Both the position numbers and the translations under genes were made by a program. Below, piece by piece: positions 17,989 to 27,398 of a DNA stretch of 64,000 nt. The DNA is taken from contig NZ_SLVF01000011.1 in the NCBI RefSeq assembly GCF_004345365.1, forward strand, positions 62,001 to 126,000, in the 5' to 3' direction. Numbering within the stretch: position 1 is the stretch's first letter; each line of letters begins with the position of its first letter. The stretch is from Kribbella sp. VKM Ac-2568 (GTDB lineage: Bacteria > Actinomycetota > Actinomycetes > Propionibacteriales > Kribbellaceae). Below the pieces are notes generated by a model. It was not told the DNA's origin, made no database searches, and saw nothing but the letters and a program-made list of their open reading frames with translations.

Positions 17989-18903
17989 CTACTGGTAGAG
18001 CGTCCCGGCGTTGACCACCGGCTGGGCATCGCGGTCACCGCACAGCACCACCAGCAGGTTGCTGACCATGGTCGCCTTGCGCTCCTCGTCCAGTTCCACC
18101 ACGTCGCGCTCGGACAGCCGGGCCAGGGCGAGCTCGACCATGCCGACCGCACCTTCGACGATCCGCTGCCGGGCCGCGACGACCGCACCCGCCTGCTGCC
18201 GGCGCAACATCGCCTGGGCGATCTCCGGCGCGTAGGCCAGGTGCGTGATGCGCGACTCGATCACCCGCACTCCGGCGGCCTGCACCCGGGCGCCGATCTC
18301 GGTCGACAGCTTCTCGGTGATCTCGTCCGTGCTGTCCCGCAAGGACATCCCACCCGACTCGTCGTGCACGTCGTACGGGTAGCTGTTCGCGATGTGCCGG
18401 ACCGCGGTCTCGGTCTGGATCGCGACGAACGCGACGAAGTCGTCCACCTCGAACCTCGCCTGCGCGGTGTCCTCGACCTGCCAGACCACCACCGCGGCGA
18501 TCTCGATCGGGTTGCCGTCGGAATCGTTGACCTTGGCAACCGTCGTCTCGTGGTTGCGGATCCGGGTGGAGATCTCCCTGCGGGCGGCAAGCGGATTCAC
18601 CCAGCGCAGTCCGTCGGTCCGGATCGTGCCGGCGTAGCGGCCCAGGATCTGCAGCACCCGCGCCTGCCCGGGTGACACCGGCGTCAGTCCCGCGGCCACG
18701 ATCGAGCCGAGCCCGAAGGCCAGCACGCCGAGCAGGATGATCGCCACCCGCTCACCGTCGAGCCCCCAGACGAACAAGGCGATCCCGCCGACCACCAGCA
18801 CGAACGACAGGGCCACCATCGGCCAGCCGTTCAACTCCCCCGCCGGCCGCTCGACCACCTTCGGCTTCGGCATCTCCACCATCACTTCACCATCCGTGCT
18901 CAT
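17989..18903 (-). CDS. SPFH/Band 7 domain membrane protein
   Basis: A 304-residue protein with two N-terminal membrane segments (about residues 25-70), then an SPFH domain (about 80-240: [25 protein letters not shown] ... [23 protein letters not shown]) and a helical region with [24 protein letters not shown], typical of stomatin/flotillin homologues. These oligomerise into membrane microdomain scaffolds. It is coupled to the small RHH gene nine bases downstream. I start at MSTDGEVM; the upstream extension is basic and lacks a ribosome site. Confidence 0.87.
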   Translation of the reverse strand: MSTDGEVMVEMPKPKVVERPAGELNGWPMVALSFVLVVGGIALFVWGLDGERVAIILLGVLAFGLGSIVAAGLTPVSPGQARVLQILGRYAGTIRTDGLRWVNPLAARREISTRIRNHETTVAKVNDSDGNPIEIAAVVVWQVEDTAQARFEVDDFVAFVAIQTETAVRHIANSYPYDVHDESGGMSLRDSTDEITEKLSTEIGARVQAAGVRVIESRITHLAYAPEIAQAMLRRQQAGAVVAARQRIVEGAVGMVELALARLSERDVVELDEERKATMVSNLLVVLCGDRDAQPVVNAGTLYQ

Positions 18904-18985
18904 CCGAGCCCCTCTTCCACTGGTTCTCACTGTCTATCTCGAAGGTAGCATAGTGATATCAGTTTTCCATCAGGCCCCGGACCCT

Positions 18986-19681
18986 TCAGACCTGGCGTGC
19001 CAGAGCGATCAGGGACTGCTGCCACTCCGGCGCGACGGACAGCGGGAGGGGGTCGATGGGGTCGGTGTGCCAGGCGTGGACGGGGCGGATGCCGTGCAGG
19101 GAGTTCACCAACCAGACCTCGTCGGCATCAGCCAGTTCGGCGGCCATGCGGGCGCGCTCGGCGACCTCGACACCGCGGTCGACCGCGAGCCGCCGGAGGA
19201 GTTGCGCGGTGACGGACGGGAGGATCGGCAAGGTGGACGGCGGGATGCAGAAGACGCCGGCCTCCCACCAGACCAGGGCCGAGGAGCCACCTTCCAGGGC
19301 GATGCCATCCCGATCGACCAGGACGATCTCGTCCGCGCGGTCCTGCGCGGCCGCCTCCGCCCTGAGTTCCGCCAGCACCTCCAGATCGGGGCCTTTCACC
19401 CGGGGATTGGTGCGCGGATCACGGCGGACCGACACCCGGATGCGATCGCCCTGCGGAGGCGCCGGCCGCAGCTGGACGGCGAGCTCACCGGTCGCCTTCA
19501 GCTCGAACCGCGGGAACCACCGCCCGAAGGCCGGCAACCGCCGGACCTGCTCGTCGAAGAACGCGCCCGCCTCGACGCCGAGCGCGGTACAGGAGTCCGT
19601 GAAGCGTTGCCGGTGCAGCTCGATCCCCCGAACCTTGCCGTCGGCAATCAGGAAGGAATCCGCCACCTGTAACGCGTTCAC
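18986..19681 (-). CDS. pabC: Aminotransferase class IV, probable aminodeoxychorismate lyase
   Basis: A 231-residue PLP enzyme of fold type IV. Lys in RVKGPDLEVLAEL is the likely PLP anchor and EGGSSALVWWEAG matches the E-x-x-x-x-N/S cofactor loop. Its GTG overlaps the stop of pabB as GTGA, so the pair makes p-aminobenzoate: PabB forms aminodeoxychorismate and this enzyme releases pyruvate. A D-amino acid or branched-chain transaminase is the alternative, but the pabB coupling decides it. Confidence 0.85.
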   Translation of the reverse strand: MNALQVADSFLIADGKVRGIELHRQRFTDSCTALGVEAGAFFDEQVRRLPAFGRWFPRFELKATGELAVQLRPAPPQGDRIRVSVRRDPRTNPRVKGPDLEVLAELRAEAAAQDRADEIVLVDRDGIALEGGSSALVWWEAGVFCIPPSTLPILPSVTAQLLRRLAVDRGVEVAERARMAAELADADEVWLVNSLHGIRPVHAWHTDPIDPLPLSVAPEWQQSLIALARQV

Positions 19682-21048
19682 GTCGCCCCACCCTTGATCG
19701 TAGCCGTTGCCTTGAGCACCATCTCGTCGTACTCCGCGGCCGGGTCCGAGTCGAGCACGATCGCTCCCCCGGCCCCGACCACGGTTTCGTCCGGGGTCAT
19801 CACCGCGGTCCGGATCACCACGCTCAGGTCCGCCCGGCCGTCCACGGTCAGGTAGCCGAGAGCGCCCGAGTAGACGCCGCGGGCGCTCCACTCGAGCTCG
19901 TCGAGCAGTTCCATCGTGCGGATCTTCGGTGCCCCTGTCATCGACCCCGGCGGGAAGCACGCCCGGACCGCGTCCACCGCGTCGGCTTCCGCCCGGAGCT
20001 TCCCGCGGACCGTCGTGACCAGCTGGTGCATGGTCTGGTAGCTCTCGACGGCCATCAGGTGCGGCACCTGGACCGTGCCGGGTTCGCTGACCCGGCCGAG
20101 GTCGTTGCGGATCAGGTCCACGATCATCAGGTTCTCGGCGCGCGTCTTCTCGTCCTCGGCCAGCGCCTTGGCGACCAGTTGGTCCTGCGCCGGGTCCGCC
20201 GAGCGCGGCGCGGTCCCCTTGATCGGGCGGCACTCCGCCCAGCCGTCGGCATCCACCGTCAGGAACCGCTCCGGTGACGAACTGGCCACGGCGAGGTCGC
20301 CGTACCGCAGGAAGGCCGAGTACGGCGCCGGGTTGTGCGCCCGCTGCCAGAGGTAGAACTCGAAGGGGTCGGCGACGGCGGGCAACCGGACCCGATTCGT
20401 CAGGCACGCCTCGTACGTCTCGCCGGCCTCCAACGCCGCCATGCAGGCGGCGATCCCGGCCAGGTAGGTGGCGCGATCCTGCTCGAGATATAGCTCCAGC
20501 TCCAGCATCGCGATCTCGGGGTCGGCCGGCCCGCTCATCACCCAGCGGCTGGTGGAGGCCTCCGCCTGATCCAGCCACCGCGCCGCGGCTGCATCACCCG
20601 GCGAGTGGATCGCGACGAGCAGCGATCGGTCCTCGTCGTGATCGATGACGACGAAGCGGTTCGCCCAGATCCACAGGGCATCCGGAGTCGACGCCTCGTA
20701 CGCCGCGGCTCCGCCGGTCAACGCCTTCAGCTCATACCCGAAATACCCGACATAGCCACCGCTGAAGACCTCCCGCAGCTCAGCCGGTACTGCGCCCAGC
20801 TGGTCCCGCCGGGCGCCGAGGAGTTCCTGCAGCTCGGCGAAGACATCACCGTCAGCCACATCCCGCACGACGACCTCCGCGTCGGCGCCGGTCGTCGTAC
20901 CGAGGACGGAGACGCGGCGGACACCACGGTCGGTGAGGCTGCCGTCCAGCCAGAACGCAGCGGGCTCGTCAGCGAGCAGGAAGCGGTAGGTCCCCTCGCC
21001 GTCCAGCGCGTGGTCGACCGAACGGACGGACCAGGTCAGAGCGGGCAC
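19678..21048 (-). CDS. pabB: Aminodeoxychorismate synthase component I
   Basis: A 456-residue chorismate-binding enzyme. The motif RPIKGTAPR, with Lys where anthranilate synthase has Ala, separates PabB from TrpE. The C-terminal half has ENLMIVDLIRNDLGRVSEPG, FPPGSMTGAPKIRTMELLDELE and GGAIVLDSDPAAEYDE, the chorismate and Mg2+ site. It makes 4-amino-4-deoxychorismate for folate. No glutaminase (PabA) gene is adjacent, so ammonia may come from a PabA encoded elsewhere. Confidence 0.92.
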   Translation of the reverse strand: MPALTWSVRSVDHALDGEGTYRFLLADEPAAFWLDGSLTDRGVRRVSVLGTTTGADAEVVVRDVADGDVFAELQELLGARRDQLGAVPAELREVFSGGYVGYFGYELKALTGGAAAYEASTPDALWIWANRFVVIDHDEDRSLLVAIHSPGDAAAARWLDQAEASTSRWVMSGPADPEIAMLELELYLEQDRATYLAGIAACMAALEAGETYEACLTNRVRLPAVADPFEFYLWQRAHNPAPYSAFLRYGDLAVASSSPERFLTVDADGWAECRPIKGTAPRSADPAQDQLVAKALAEDEKTRAENLMIVDLIRNDLGRVSEPGTVQVPHLMAVESYQTMHQLVTTVRGKLRAEADAVDAVRACFPPGSMTGAPKIRTMELLDELEWSARGVYSGALGYLTVDGRADLSVVIRTAVMTPDETVVGAGGAIVLDSDPAAEYDEMVLKATATIKGGAT

Positions 21049-21069
21049 AGCACGAACGGTACAGACTCA

Positions 21070-21843
21070 TCAGGCGAGCGCGACCTTGGTCCGCATGGCG
21101 GTGATCCGGCGGATCGGGATGGCCACGTCGAGACCGTCGCGGGCCTCGGCGCGTTCGGCCAGCCAGGCGGCCGCGGCCTCACGGCGAGTGTCGGAGGTGC
21201 CGGGGAGGTAGAGCGCGCCGACCAGCCGGCGGGCGTCCTCGATCGAGCGCACCGAGTAGGCGTAGCGCTCGCGCTGACTCTCCATCACGTGGAAACCGGC
21301 CGCGCGGAGCTGAACCTTGAGGTCCTTGATCTCGCCACCCGCCGGGAACTGGGGTGTGGACCGAAGCCGGGTGGTCAGGCTGGTGAGGGTGCGGATGTCG
21401 CCACGACGCAACGGCCGGACCGCCGGCACGGTGGCCGCCAGCACACCGCCGCGGCGCAGTACCCGGGCTGCCTCGGCGAGGATGTCGGGCAGCGGCTGCA
21501 GCACCGCCAGCCCCAGCGAGCAGGTGACGACGTCGAACGCCTCGTTCGCGAACGGCAGGTGCAGCGCGTCGGCCTGCACCTTGGGGCCGGGCGCGCCGGC
21601 CAGCTGGGCGGCGTTGTTGTCCACGCCGACCACGCACCGGCCGTACAACTCGCGGGCCACCGGCCCGTTGCCGCAGGCCAGGTCCAGGACCCGCCGGGCC
21701 TCTCCGGACACGGCTCGGACGAGCCAGCGGTAGGGCGTGTGGTCCCCGGCCACAGCTCGTGACAGCAGGGCTTCAGTGCTGCCCGGGGCTGCGGAGTGGA
21801 ACTCCCGCAGATATCCCGGCCAGTCGATCTCGTTCTCAGGCAT
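21070..21843 (-). CDS. Class I SAM-dependent methyltransferase
   Basis: A 257-residue enzyme. Motif I is VLDLACGNGPVAREL, motif II VVGVDNNAAQL and the post-I acidic region QADALHLPFANEAFDVVTCSLGL, all of the ubiquinone/menaquinone-type small-molecule methyltransferase group. The C-terminal cap is helical and basic. Acceptor unknown. It sits between pabB and ideR with short gaps but no overlap, so a shared operon is possible but not shown. Confidence 0.85.
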   Translation of the reverse strand: MPENEIDWPGYLREFHSAAPGSTEALLSRAVAGDHTPYRWLVRAVSGEARRVLDLACGNGPVARELYGRCVVGVDNNAAQLAGAPGPKVQADALHLPFANEAFDVVTCSLGLAVLQPLPDILAEAARVLRRGGVLAATVPAVRPLRRGDIRTLTSLTTRLRSTPQFPAGGEIKDLKVQLRAAGFHVMESQRERYAYSVRSIEDARRLVGALYLPGTSDTRREAAAAWLAERAEARDGLDVAIPIRRITAMRTKVALA

Positions 21844-21948
21844 CGCGGACAGACGTTACTGCCTGACCACTGTCAGTACCGCATCGAGCGCTCTTGGTGG
21901 CCGTTCTTAATGGACTCTTCAACCAGAACCTGCTTCAGACCGAGATCC

Positions 21949-22662
21949 TCAGACCAGGCTCACGAAGATGTGGCCGGCCGTCTCGTCGCTGATCACGCCA
22001 CCGGCCTCGCGGCTGCCCATCAGCACGCCCTCGGCGTCCAGCGTCGAGTCCACCTCGCGGCCCGGCAGCGCGCCCGCGCGCCGCAGTACGGACATCGCGT
22101 CGTCGTCGGTCTGCACGGGCTCGGCGATCCGCCGGACCAGCACCCGGACACTCTCCCCGGTCGCGCTGTCGAGCACCTTGTCGAGCGGCTCGACGCCCAG
22201 TCGGAACTCGCCGATCGCGGTCGCCTGGCTATCCTTCTGCAACTCCTCCAGGCCCGGGATCGGGTTGCCGTACGGCGACTCGGTGGGGTTGTCGAGGATC
22301 TTCAGCAGCCGCAGCTCGACCGCGTCGCTCATCACGTGCTCCCAGCGGCAGGCCTCCGTGTGCACGTCCTCCCACTCCAGCCCGATCACGTCGACCAGCA
22401 GCCGCTCGGCCAGCCGGTGCTTGCGCATCACCCGGACCGCCTGCATCCGGCCGACCTGGGTGAGCTCCAGATGCCGGTCGCCCTCGACCGTGACGAGCCC
22501 GTCGCGCTCCATCCGGGCCACCGTCTGACTGACCGTCGGGCCGGATTGGTGGAGCCGTTCGGCGATCCGCGCGCGCAGCGGCAGGATGCCTTCTTCTTCC
22601 AGCTCGTAGACGGTCCGCAGGTACATCTCGGTGGTATCGATCAGCTCGCTCACGACAACCAT
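21949..22662 (-). CDS. ideR: Iron-dependent repressor, DtxR/IdeR family
   Basis: A 237-residue metalloregulator. The DNA-binding domain reads [21 protein letters not shown] and [17 protein letters not shown]; the metal sites are in [13 protein letters not shown], with the Cys-x-x-x-Glu-His of site 2; a C-terminal SH3-like domain completes the IdeR layout. Fe2+-bound IdeR represses siderophore uptake and activates storage. Three starts are possible (GTG 22668, ATG 22662, GTG 22653); homologues begin two residues before ELIDTTEMY, favouring 22653 or 22662. A candidate iron box lies just upstream. Confidence 0.93.
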   Translation of the reverse strand: MVVVSELIDTTEMYLRTVYELEEEGILPLRARIAERLHQSGPTVSQTVARMERDGLVTVEGDRHLELTQVGRMQAVRVMRKHRLAERLLVDVIGLEWEDVHTEACRWEHVMSDAVELRLLKILDNPTESPYGNPIPGLEELQKDSQATAIGEFRLGVEPLDKVLDSATGESVRVLVRRIAEPVQTDDDAMSVLRRAGALPGREVDSTLDAEGVLMGSREAGGVISDETAGHIFVSLV

Positions 22663-22670
22663 TCTCACCT

Positions 22671-22689
22671 ATGTAGGCAAGCCTCACCC
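22671..22689. promoter_or_regulatory. Candidate iron box between ideR and photolyase
   Basis: ATGTAGGCAAGCCTCACC resembles the 19-bp IdeR/DmdR site TTAGGTTAGGCTAACCTAA in its core (TAGGCAAGCCT is a palindrome around AA). It sits within the divergent ideR/photolyase promoters, which suits autoregulation of ideR. Confidence 0.4.
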
Positions 22690-22756
22690 AATCCCTGTCC
22701 AGGTCAGCCTCGGTCGTCGCCCGGGGGCAAAGTTGTGCATCCAGCAGGATGGGGTG

Positions 22757-24070
22757 ATGGCTCCCGCGGTGATGTGGTTCCGGCGCGACCTCCGGCTGGC
22801 GGACAATCCGGCTCTCCTGGACGCGGTGGCGGCCGGCGGCGGAGAGGTGGCCGGGCTGTTCGTGCTCGACCCCGCGTTGTGGGACAAGGCGGGCGCTCCC
22901 CGCCGGGAGCACCTGATCTCCTCGGTGAAGGCGCTGTCGGATTCGATGGGCGGCAAACTCGTCGTACGGCGTGGCGACCCGGCCGAGGTTGTCGCTGAAC
23001 TGGCGGCGGAGGTCGGCGCGGTCAGCGTGCACGCCGCCGCCGACTACGCGCCGTACGGACAACGCCGCGACGAGGCGGTCGAAGCCGCGCTGGGGTGTCC
23101 ACTCGTCACCACGGGATCGCCGTACGCCGTGGCGCCCGGGCGGGTGCTGAACCAGCAGGGGTCGTCGTACCAGGTGTTCACGCCGTACTTCCGCGCGTGG
23201 CTCGAGCACGGCTGGCGGCAGCCGGTGGATGCGCCGCCGCGGGTCGAGTGGATCGGCCGACGCGGGGACGCGCTGCCGTCGACGAGGTCTGTCGAGGGTG
23301 CCGGCGAGGAGGCTGCGCGGAAGCACTGGGCGGAGTACCTCGACCGCGTCGCGGCGTACGACGACGAGCGGGACCGGCCGGACCTGGACTCCACCTCACG
23401 GATGTCGGTGCCGTTGAAGTACGGCGAGGTGCATCCGCGGACGATGCTGGCGGAGCTGGCGCGCAAGCGAAGCGCCGGGGCCGAGGCGTATCGGCGGGAA
23501 CTCGCGTGGCGGGAGTTCTGCGCGGATCTGCTGGCGCGGTATCCGGAGGCGGCGTGGAAGCCGTTGCGGCCGGAGTTCGAGAAGATGGAGTACGACGAAC
23601 CGGGTGACGGGTTCGATGCCTGGTGCAAGGGAATGACCGGGTTTCCGATCGTGGATGCGGGGATGCGGCAACTGGCCCGGACCGGGTTCATGCACAACCG
23701 GGTGCGGATGGTGGTCGCGTCCTTCCTGGTCAAGGACCTTCATGTGCACTGGAAGCACGGCGCCCGCTGGTTCATGCGGAACCTGCTCGACGGCGATCTC
23801 GCCTCGAACTCCCTGAACTGGCAATGGGTCGCCGGCTGCGGCGCCGACGCCTCGCCGTACTTCCGCATCTTCAACCCCACCACCCAGGGCAGGAAGTTCG
23901 ACCCCGACGCCACCTACATCCACCGCTGGATCCCCGAACTCGCCGGCCTCCCCGCCCGGACCGCCCACGAACCATGGAAGTCCCCCTCCCCCACCGACTA
24001 CCCCGCCCCGATCGTCGACCACGCGGAAGCCCGCACAGAATCCCTCCGCCGCTACACAGCAATCCGCTAA
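22757..24070 (+). CDS. phr: Deoxyribodipyrimidine photolyase
   Basis: A 437-residue flavoprotein that repairs cyclobutane pyrimidine dimers with blue light. The N-terminal alpha/beta antenna domain starts VMWFRRDLRLADNPAL; the C-terminal FAD domain carries REFCADLLARYP, GFPIVDAGMRQL, HNRVRMVVASFLVKDL, WQWVAGCGADASPYFRIFNP, which contain the FAD and dimer contacts and the Trp chain. Length and motifs fit class I CPD photolyase. I use the ATG of MAPAVMWF; a GTG three bases earlier is equivalent. Confidence 0.94.
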   Translation: MAPAVMWFRRDLRLADNPALLDAVAAGGGEVAGLFVLDPALWDKAGAPRREHLISSVKALSDSMGGKLVVRRGDPAEVVAELAAEVGAVSVHAAADYAPYGQRRDEAVEAALGCPLVTTGSPYAVAPGRVLNQQGSSYQVFTPYFRAWLEHGWRQPVDAPPRVEWIGRRGDALPSTRSVEGAGEEAARKHWAEYLDRVAAYDDERDRPDLDSTSRMSVPLKYGEVHPRTMLAELARKRSAGAEAYRRELAWREFCADLLARYPEAAWKPLRPEFEKMEYDEPGDGFDAWCKGMTGFPIVDAGMRQLARTGFMHNRVRMVVASFLVKDLHVHWKHGARWFMRNLLDGDLASNSLNWQWVAGCGADASPYFRIFNPTTQGRKFDPDATYIHRWIPELAGLPARTAHEPWKSPSPTDYPAPIVDHAEARTESLRRYTAIR

Positions 24071-24146
24071 CCCCCGCGCCCGGACGTCCCCAACTCCAGG
24101 GGGCAGTTGTTTCAGCGGTCACTCACACACCCAACCGATCCGGCTC

Positions 24147-24190
24147 TTGACCGGACGCTTCCCCATGGGCGTATTGTGCTAGTTAACTAG
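24147..24190 (+). promoter_or_regulatory. Promoter with 12-bp palindromic operator before gntR-ABC operon
   Basis: TTGACC (24147-24152) and TATTGT (24172-24177) are 19 bases apart. CTAGTTAACTAG at 24179-24190 is a perfect palindrome at the expected transcription start, where a bound repressor would block polymerase. It ends 4 bases before the first in-frame ATG of the regulator. Confidence 0.6.
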
Positions 24191-24206
24191 ATGAATGGGG
24201 TTGAGG

Positions 24207-24599
24207 ATGATCGAGTTCCATCTGGATGGGCGGTCGGGGGTTTCGCCTTATCAGCAGATCGTTCAGCAGGTGCGGAACGCGTTGCGGCTGGGGTTGTTGC
24301 GACAGGGGGACCAGCTGCCGACGGTGAAGGACGTGGTCGGGCAGCTGGCGATCAACCCGAACACGGTGCTGAAGGCGTACCGGGAGCTGGAGCACGAAGG
24401 GCTGGTGTCGGCACGGCCCGGGGTCGGGACGTTCGTGACGCGGACGCTGACCGACCACAGCCTGGCCGCGCACGGACCGCTGCGGCAGGACCTGCAGCGC
24501 TGGCTGACGAAGGCGCGCAAGGCCGGCCTCGACGACGAGAGCATCGAGGCGTTGTTCATGACAACCTTTCGGACCGCCGCTCAGGAGGACATAGCATGA
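24207..24599 (+). CDS. GntR family regulator, YtrA subfamily
   Basis: A 130-residue protein: winged helix (PYQQIVQQVRNALRLGLL ... LAINPNTVLKAYRELEHEGLV) and short helical tail RQDLQRWLTKARKAGLDDES. It heads a rightward operon with an ABC ATPase and permease, joined by ATGA overlaps, and should repress it through the adjacent palindrome. ATG at 24195 (MGLRMIEF) is also possible; GGGG at 24197-24200 fits the second ATG better. Confidence 0.9.
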   Translation: MIEFHLDGRSGVSPYQQIVQQVRNALRLGLLRQGDQLPTVKDVVGQLAINPNTVLKAYRELEHEGLVSARPGVGTFVTRTLTDHSLAAHGPLRQDLQRWLTKARKAGLDDESIEALFMTTFRTAAQEDIA

Positions 24600-25486
24600 C
24601 CGCCGCCTTGCAGGCCCAGGGACTGGGCAAGAGATACGGCCGCCGCTGGGCGCTGACGGACTGCACGCTGGACCTCCCGGCCGGCCGCGTGGTCGGGCTG
24701 GTCGGCCCGAACGGCGCCGGTAAGAGCACCCTGCTCAACCTGGCCGTCGGCATGCTCACGCCGACCACCGGCTCGATCGAGGTACTGAGCTCCGCCGCGG
24801 GCACCAGCCAGCTCGCCCGGATCGGCTTCGTCGCCCAGGACACTCCCACCTACGCACGGCTGAGCATCGCGGACCACCTCAAGCTCGGCGCCCACCTCAA
24901 TCCCGGCTGGGACGAGACGCTCGCCAACGGCCGGATCCAGCGCCTCGGGCTCGACCCCAAGCAGCGCGCCGGCCGGCTCTCCGGCGGCCAGCGCGCCCAG
25001 CTCGCCCTCACTCTGGGCATCGCCAAACGTCCCGAGCTGCTGATCCTCGACGAGCCGGTCGCCGCCCTGGATCCGCTGGCCCGCAGGGAGTTCCTGCAGG
25101 ACCTGATGGAGGCGGTCGCCGAGCAGGAGCTCAGCGTCGTCCTGTCCTCGCACCTCGTCTCCGACGTCGAGCGGTCCTGCGACTACCTGGTCGTGCTGGT
25201 CGATTCGCGCGTCCAGGTCAGCGGTGACATCGAGACCCTGCTGGCCACGCACTACCGGTTGGTCGGTCCGCGCCGCGACGAGAAGTCACTGCCGCACAAC
25301 CAGCACGTGATCTCCGTCAGCCACACCGATCGCCAGTCCACCTTGCTGATCCGCACCGACGAGCCGATCCTCGACCCGGCCTGGACGGTCACCCAGCTCA
25401 CCCTCGAAGACCTGGTGCTGGCCTACATGGGCCGCTCCAGCCAGACCAAGCAGAACGACCGGCCCGTGCTGGAGGTACAGCGATGA
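24596..25486 (+). CDS. ABC transporter ATP-binding protein
   Basis: A 296-residue ATPase with Walker A GPNGAGKST at residues 37-45, signature LSGGQRAQL near 124 and Walker B LLILDEPVAALD near 145. The C-terminal third, with VGPRRDEKSLPHNQHV, matches the tail of GntR-linked exporters. ATGA overlaps join it to the regulator before it and the permease after it. Confidence 0.92.
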   Translation: MTAALQAQGLGKRYGRRWALTDCTLDLPAGRVVGLVGPNGAGKSTLLNLAVGMLTPTTGSIEVLSSAAGTSQLARIGFVAQDTPTYARLSIADHLKLGAHLNPGWDETLANGRIQRLGLDPKQRAGRLSGGQRAQLALTLGIAKRPELLILDEPVAALDPLARREFLQDLMEAVAEQELSVVLSSHLVSDVERSCDYLVVLVDSRVQVSGDIETLLATHYRLVGPRRDEKSLPHNQHVISVSHTDRQSTLLIRTDEPILDPAWTVTQLTLEDLVLAYMGRSSQTKQNDRPVLEVQR

Positions 25487-26535
25487 TCTGGCTCACCTGG
25501 CGGCAGTTCCGCCTACAGGCGCTGGTGGTCGCCGGCGCGGTCGCCGCGCTCGCCATCCTGCTGGCGGTCACCGGCCCCGGCCTGCTCGACGACTACAAGA
25601 CCTACCCGAACGACTTCCTGAAGCAGATCCAGTTCGCCCGGATCAACCAGTACCTGTACATGGCCGGCCAGGCCCTCGTGTACGCCGCTCCGCCGGTGAT
25701 CGGCGCCTTCTGGGGCGCGCCGTTGATCGCGCGCGAACTGGAGGCGGGCACCCATCGGCTGGTCTGGAACCAGAGCATCAGCCGGACCCGCTGGCTCGTC
25801 ACCAAGCTCGCCTTCACCGGGCTGTCCGCGATCGCCTTGACCGGGCTGCTCAGCCTCGCGGTCACCTGGTGGTCCGACCCGATCGATGACGCGATCGACG
25901 CCGGGCAGGCGGCCGGTGTGTTCAACGTGCCACGGCTGCTCCCGCCGGTCTTCGGAGCCCGCGGCGTCGTGCCGATCGGCTATGCCGCCTTCGCGTTCGC
26001 CCTGGGCGTCGCGCTCGGGCTGGTGATCCGGCGCAGCGTCGTCGCGATCGCCGTCACGCTGGCCGCCGTGATCGCGATCCAGATCCTCTCGCCGGTGCTG
26101 CTCCGGCCGCACCTGATCACGCCGGTGAAGACCAACGTGATCGTGACGACGGACAACATGCGGGGGCTCCAGCTGTCCGGTCCTGAGGAGGATCCGGTAG
26201 TCATGCGGATCGAGGCGAAACTGCCGGGCGAAGGCAACTGGAAGCTGTCCGAGACCACGGTCAACGCGGCCGGTCAGGTGCAGAAGACCCTGCCGAACTG
26301 GGTCGCCGAGTGCGGCCCGCCTCCGCCCAACGCGTCGGCTACCGAGGCGCAGTCACGACCCCCGCTGTCCACCTGCTTCCAGCGGCTGGCAGACGAGGGC
26401 TACCGGCAACAGATCAGCTACCAGCCTGCCGACCGGTTCTGGGGGCTGCAATGGCGGGAGGCCGGGCTGTTCTTCGTGCTGGCCCTCGCACTGAGTGGCT
26501 TCTGCTTCTGGCGGATCCGCCGCGACCTGACCTAG
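25483..26535 (+). CDS. ABC transporter permease
   Basis: A 350-residue membrane protein. It opens MIWLTWRQFRLQ, a start seen in permeases of GntR-ABC operons, and has about six membrane segments with a large extracytoplasmic loop of roughly 130 residues (about 205-325) before the last helix. Such loops are found in transporters that sense or expel peptide-like compounds. Completes the three-gene unit; substrate unknown. Confidence 0.82.
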   Translation: MIWLTWRQFRLQALVVAGAVAALAILLAVTGPGLLDDYKTYPNDFLKQIQFARINQYLYMAGQALVYAAPPVIGAFWGAPLIARELEAGTHRLVWNQSISRTRWLVTKLAFTGLSAIALTGLLSLAVTWWSDPIDDAIDAGQAAGVFNVPRLLPPVFGARGVVPIGYAAFAFALGVALGLVIRRSVVAIAVTLAAVIAIQILSPVLLRPHLITPVKTNVIVTTDNMRGLQLSGPEEDPVVMRIEAKLPGEGNWKLSETTVNAAGQVQKTLPNWVAECGPPPPNASATEAQSRPPLSTCFQRLADEGYRQQISYQPADRFWGLQWREAGLFFVLALALSGFCFWRIRRDLT

Positions 26536-26542
26536 TACCCGG

Positions 26543-27379
26543 CTAGACGGCTTTCAGCACCGTCAACAGGCGAGCTACCTCGGCCGCGACCGCAGTACGG
26601 GCGGGGCCGAGGTACTTGCGGGTGTCCACCAGGCTGGGATGGTCGGCCAGCACCTCGCGGACGGTGGCGGTGAAGACGTTGTTGAGGTGGGTGGCGATGT
26701 TGACCTTCGTCATCCCGGCCTCGACCGCGCGGGTCAGGTCCGCGTCCGCGACTCCCGAAGAACCGTGCAGGACAAGGGGAACCGGTACTGCGGAGCGCAG
26801 CGCGGTGATCAGCTCGAAGTCGAGCTCGGCCGTCCGCTCCGTCATGGCGTGCGAGGTACCGACCGCGACGGCGAGCGCGTCCACGCCGGTCGCCTCGGCG
26901 AAGGCGAGGGCCTCGTCCGGACGGGTGCGAGCGCCGGGCGCGTGGACGCCGTCCTTGCCACCGACCTCGCCGATCTCCGCCTCGACGAACACCCCGTGCT
27001 CGTGGCAGAACGCCGTCACCTCGCTGGTCGCCCGGACGTTGTCCTCGTAGTCCAGCTTCGACGCGTCGTACATCACCGAGGTGAAGCCGAGCGACACCGC
27101 CTCCGTCACCAGGTCGCGGTCCATCGCGTGGTCCAGGTGCACGACGACCGGGACGACCGCGGCCGAGGCGGCGGCCAGGGTGGCGACGCCGATCGGCTTG
27201 AGCGCGCCGTGGTACCTCACCGCGTTCTCGCTGATCTGCAGGATGACGGGCGCGCCGGCGTGTTCGGCACCGGCGATCAGCGCGGTCGCGTGCTCCAGCT
27301 GGATCACGTTGAACGCGCCGACCCCACGGCCGTCCTTGGCCGCACCCAGCACGACCTCGGCTCCGGATACCAACGGCAT
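26543..27379 (-). CDS. Class II fructose/tagatose-bisphosphate aldolase
   Basis: A 278-residue zinc aldolase. The metal/catalytic motif HLDH is at residues 81-84 (His81, Asp83, His84), followed by EAEIGEVGGKDG and VLHGSSG with the phosphate loop. Length suits the GatY/KbaY/AgaY group. As the last gene of an aminosugar operon with a PfkB kinase and NagA, a role on tagatose-1,6-bisphosphate from galactosamine, or fructose-1,6-bisphosphate from glucosamine, is likely. It starts at MPLVSGAEVV; the longer reading is basic and unlike the family. Confidence 0.88.
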   Translation of the reverse strand: MPLVSGAEVVLGAAKDGRGVGAFNVIQLEHATALIAGAEHAGAPVILQISENAVRYHGALKPIGVATLAAASAAVVPVVVHLDHAMDRDLVTEAVSLGFTSVMYDASKLDYEDNVRATSEVTAFCHEHGVFVEAEIGEVGGKDGVHAPGARTRPDEALAFAEATGVDALAVAVGTSHAMTERTAELDFELITALRSAVPVPLVLHGSSGVADADLTRAVEAGMTKVNIATHLNNVFTATVREVLADHPSLVDTRKYLGPARTAVAAEVARLLTVLKAV

Positions 27380-27398
27380 GACGAACTCCCTCAATTCA

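Noticed and set aside
19678-21048. Anthranilate synthase component I (trpE) for the chorismate enzyme
   Set aside because: PIKGT carries Lys where TrpE has Ala, and the gene is coupled to a class IV lyase, so PabB is preferred.
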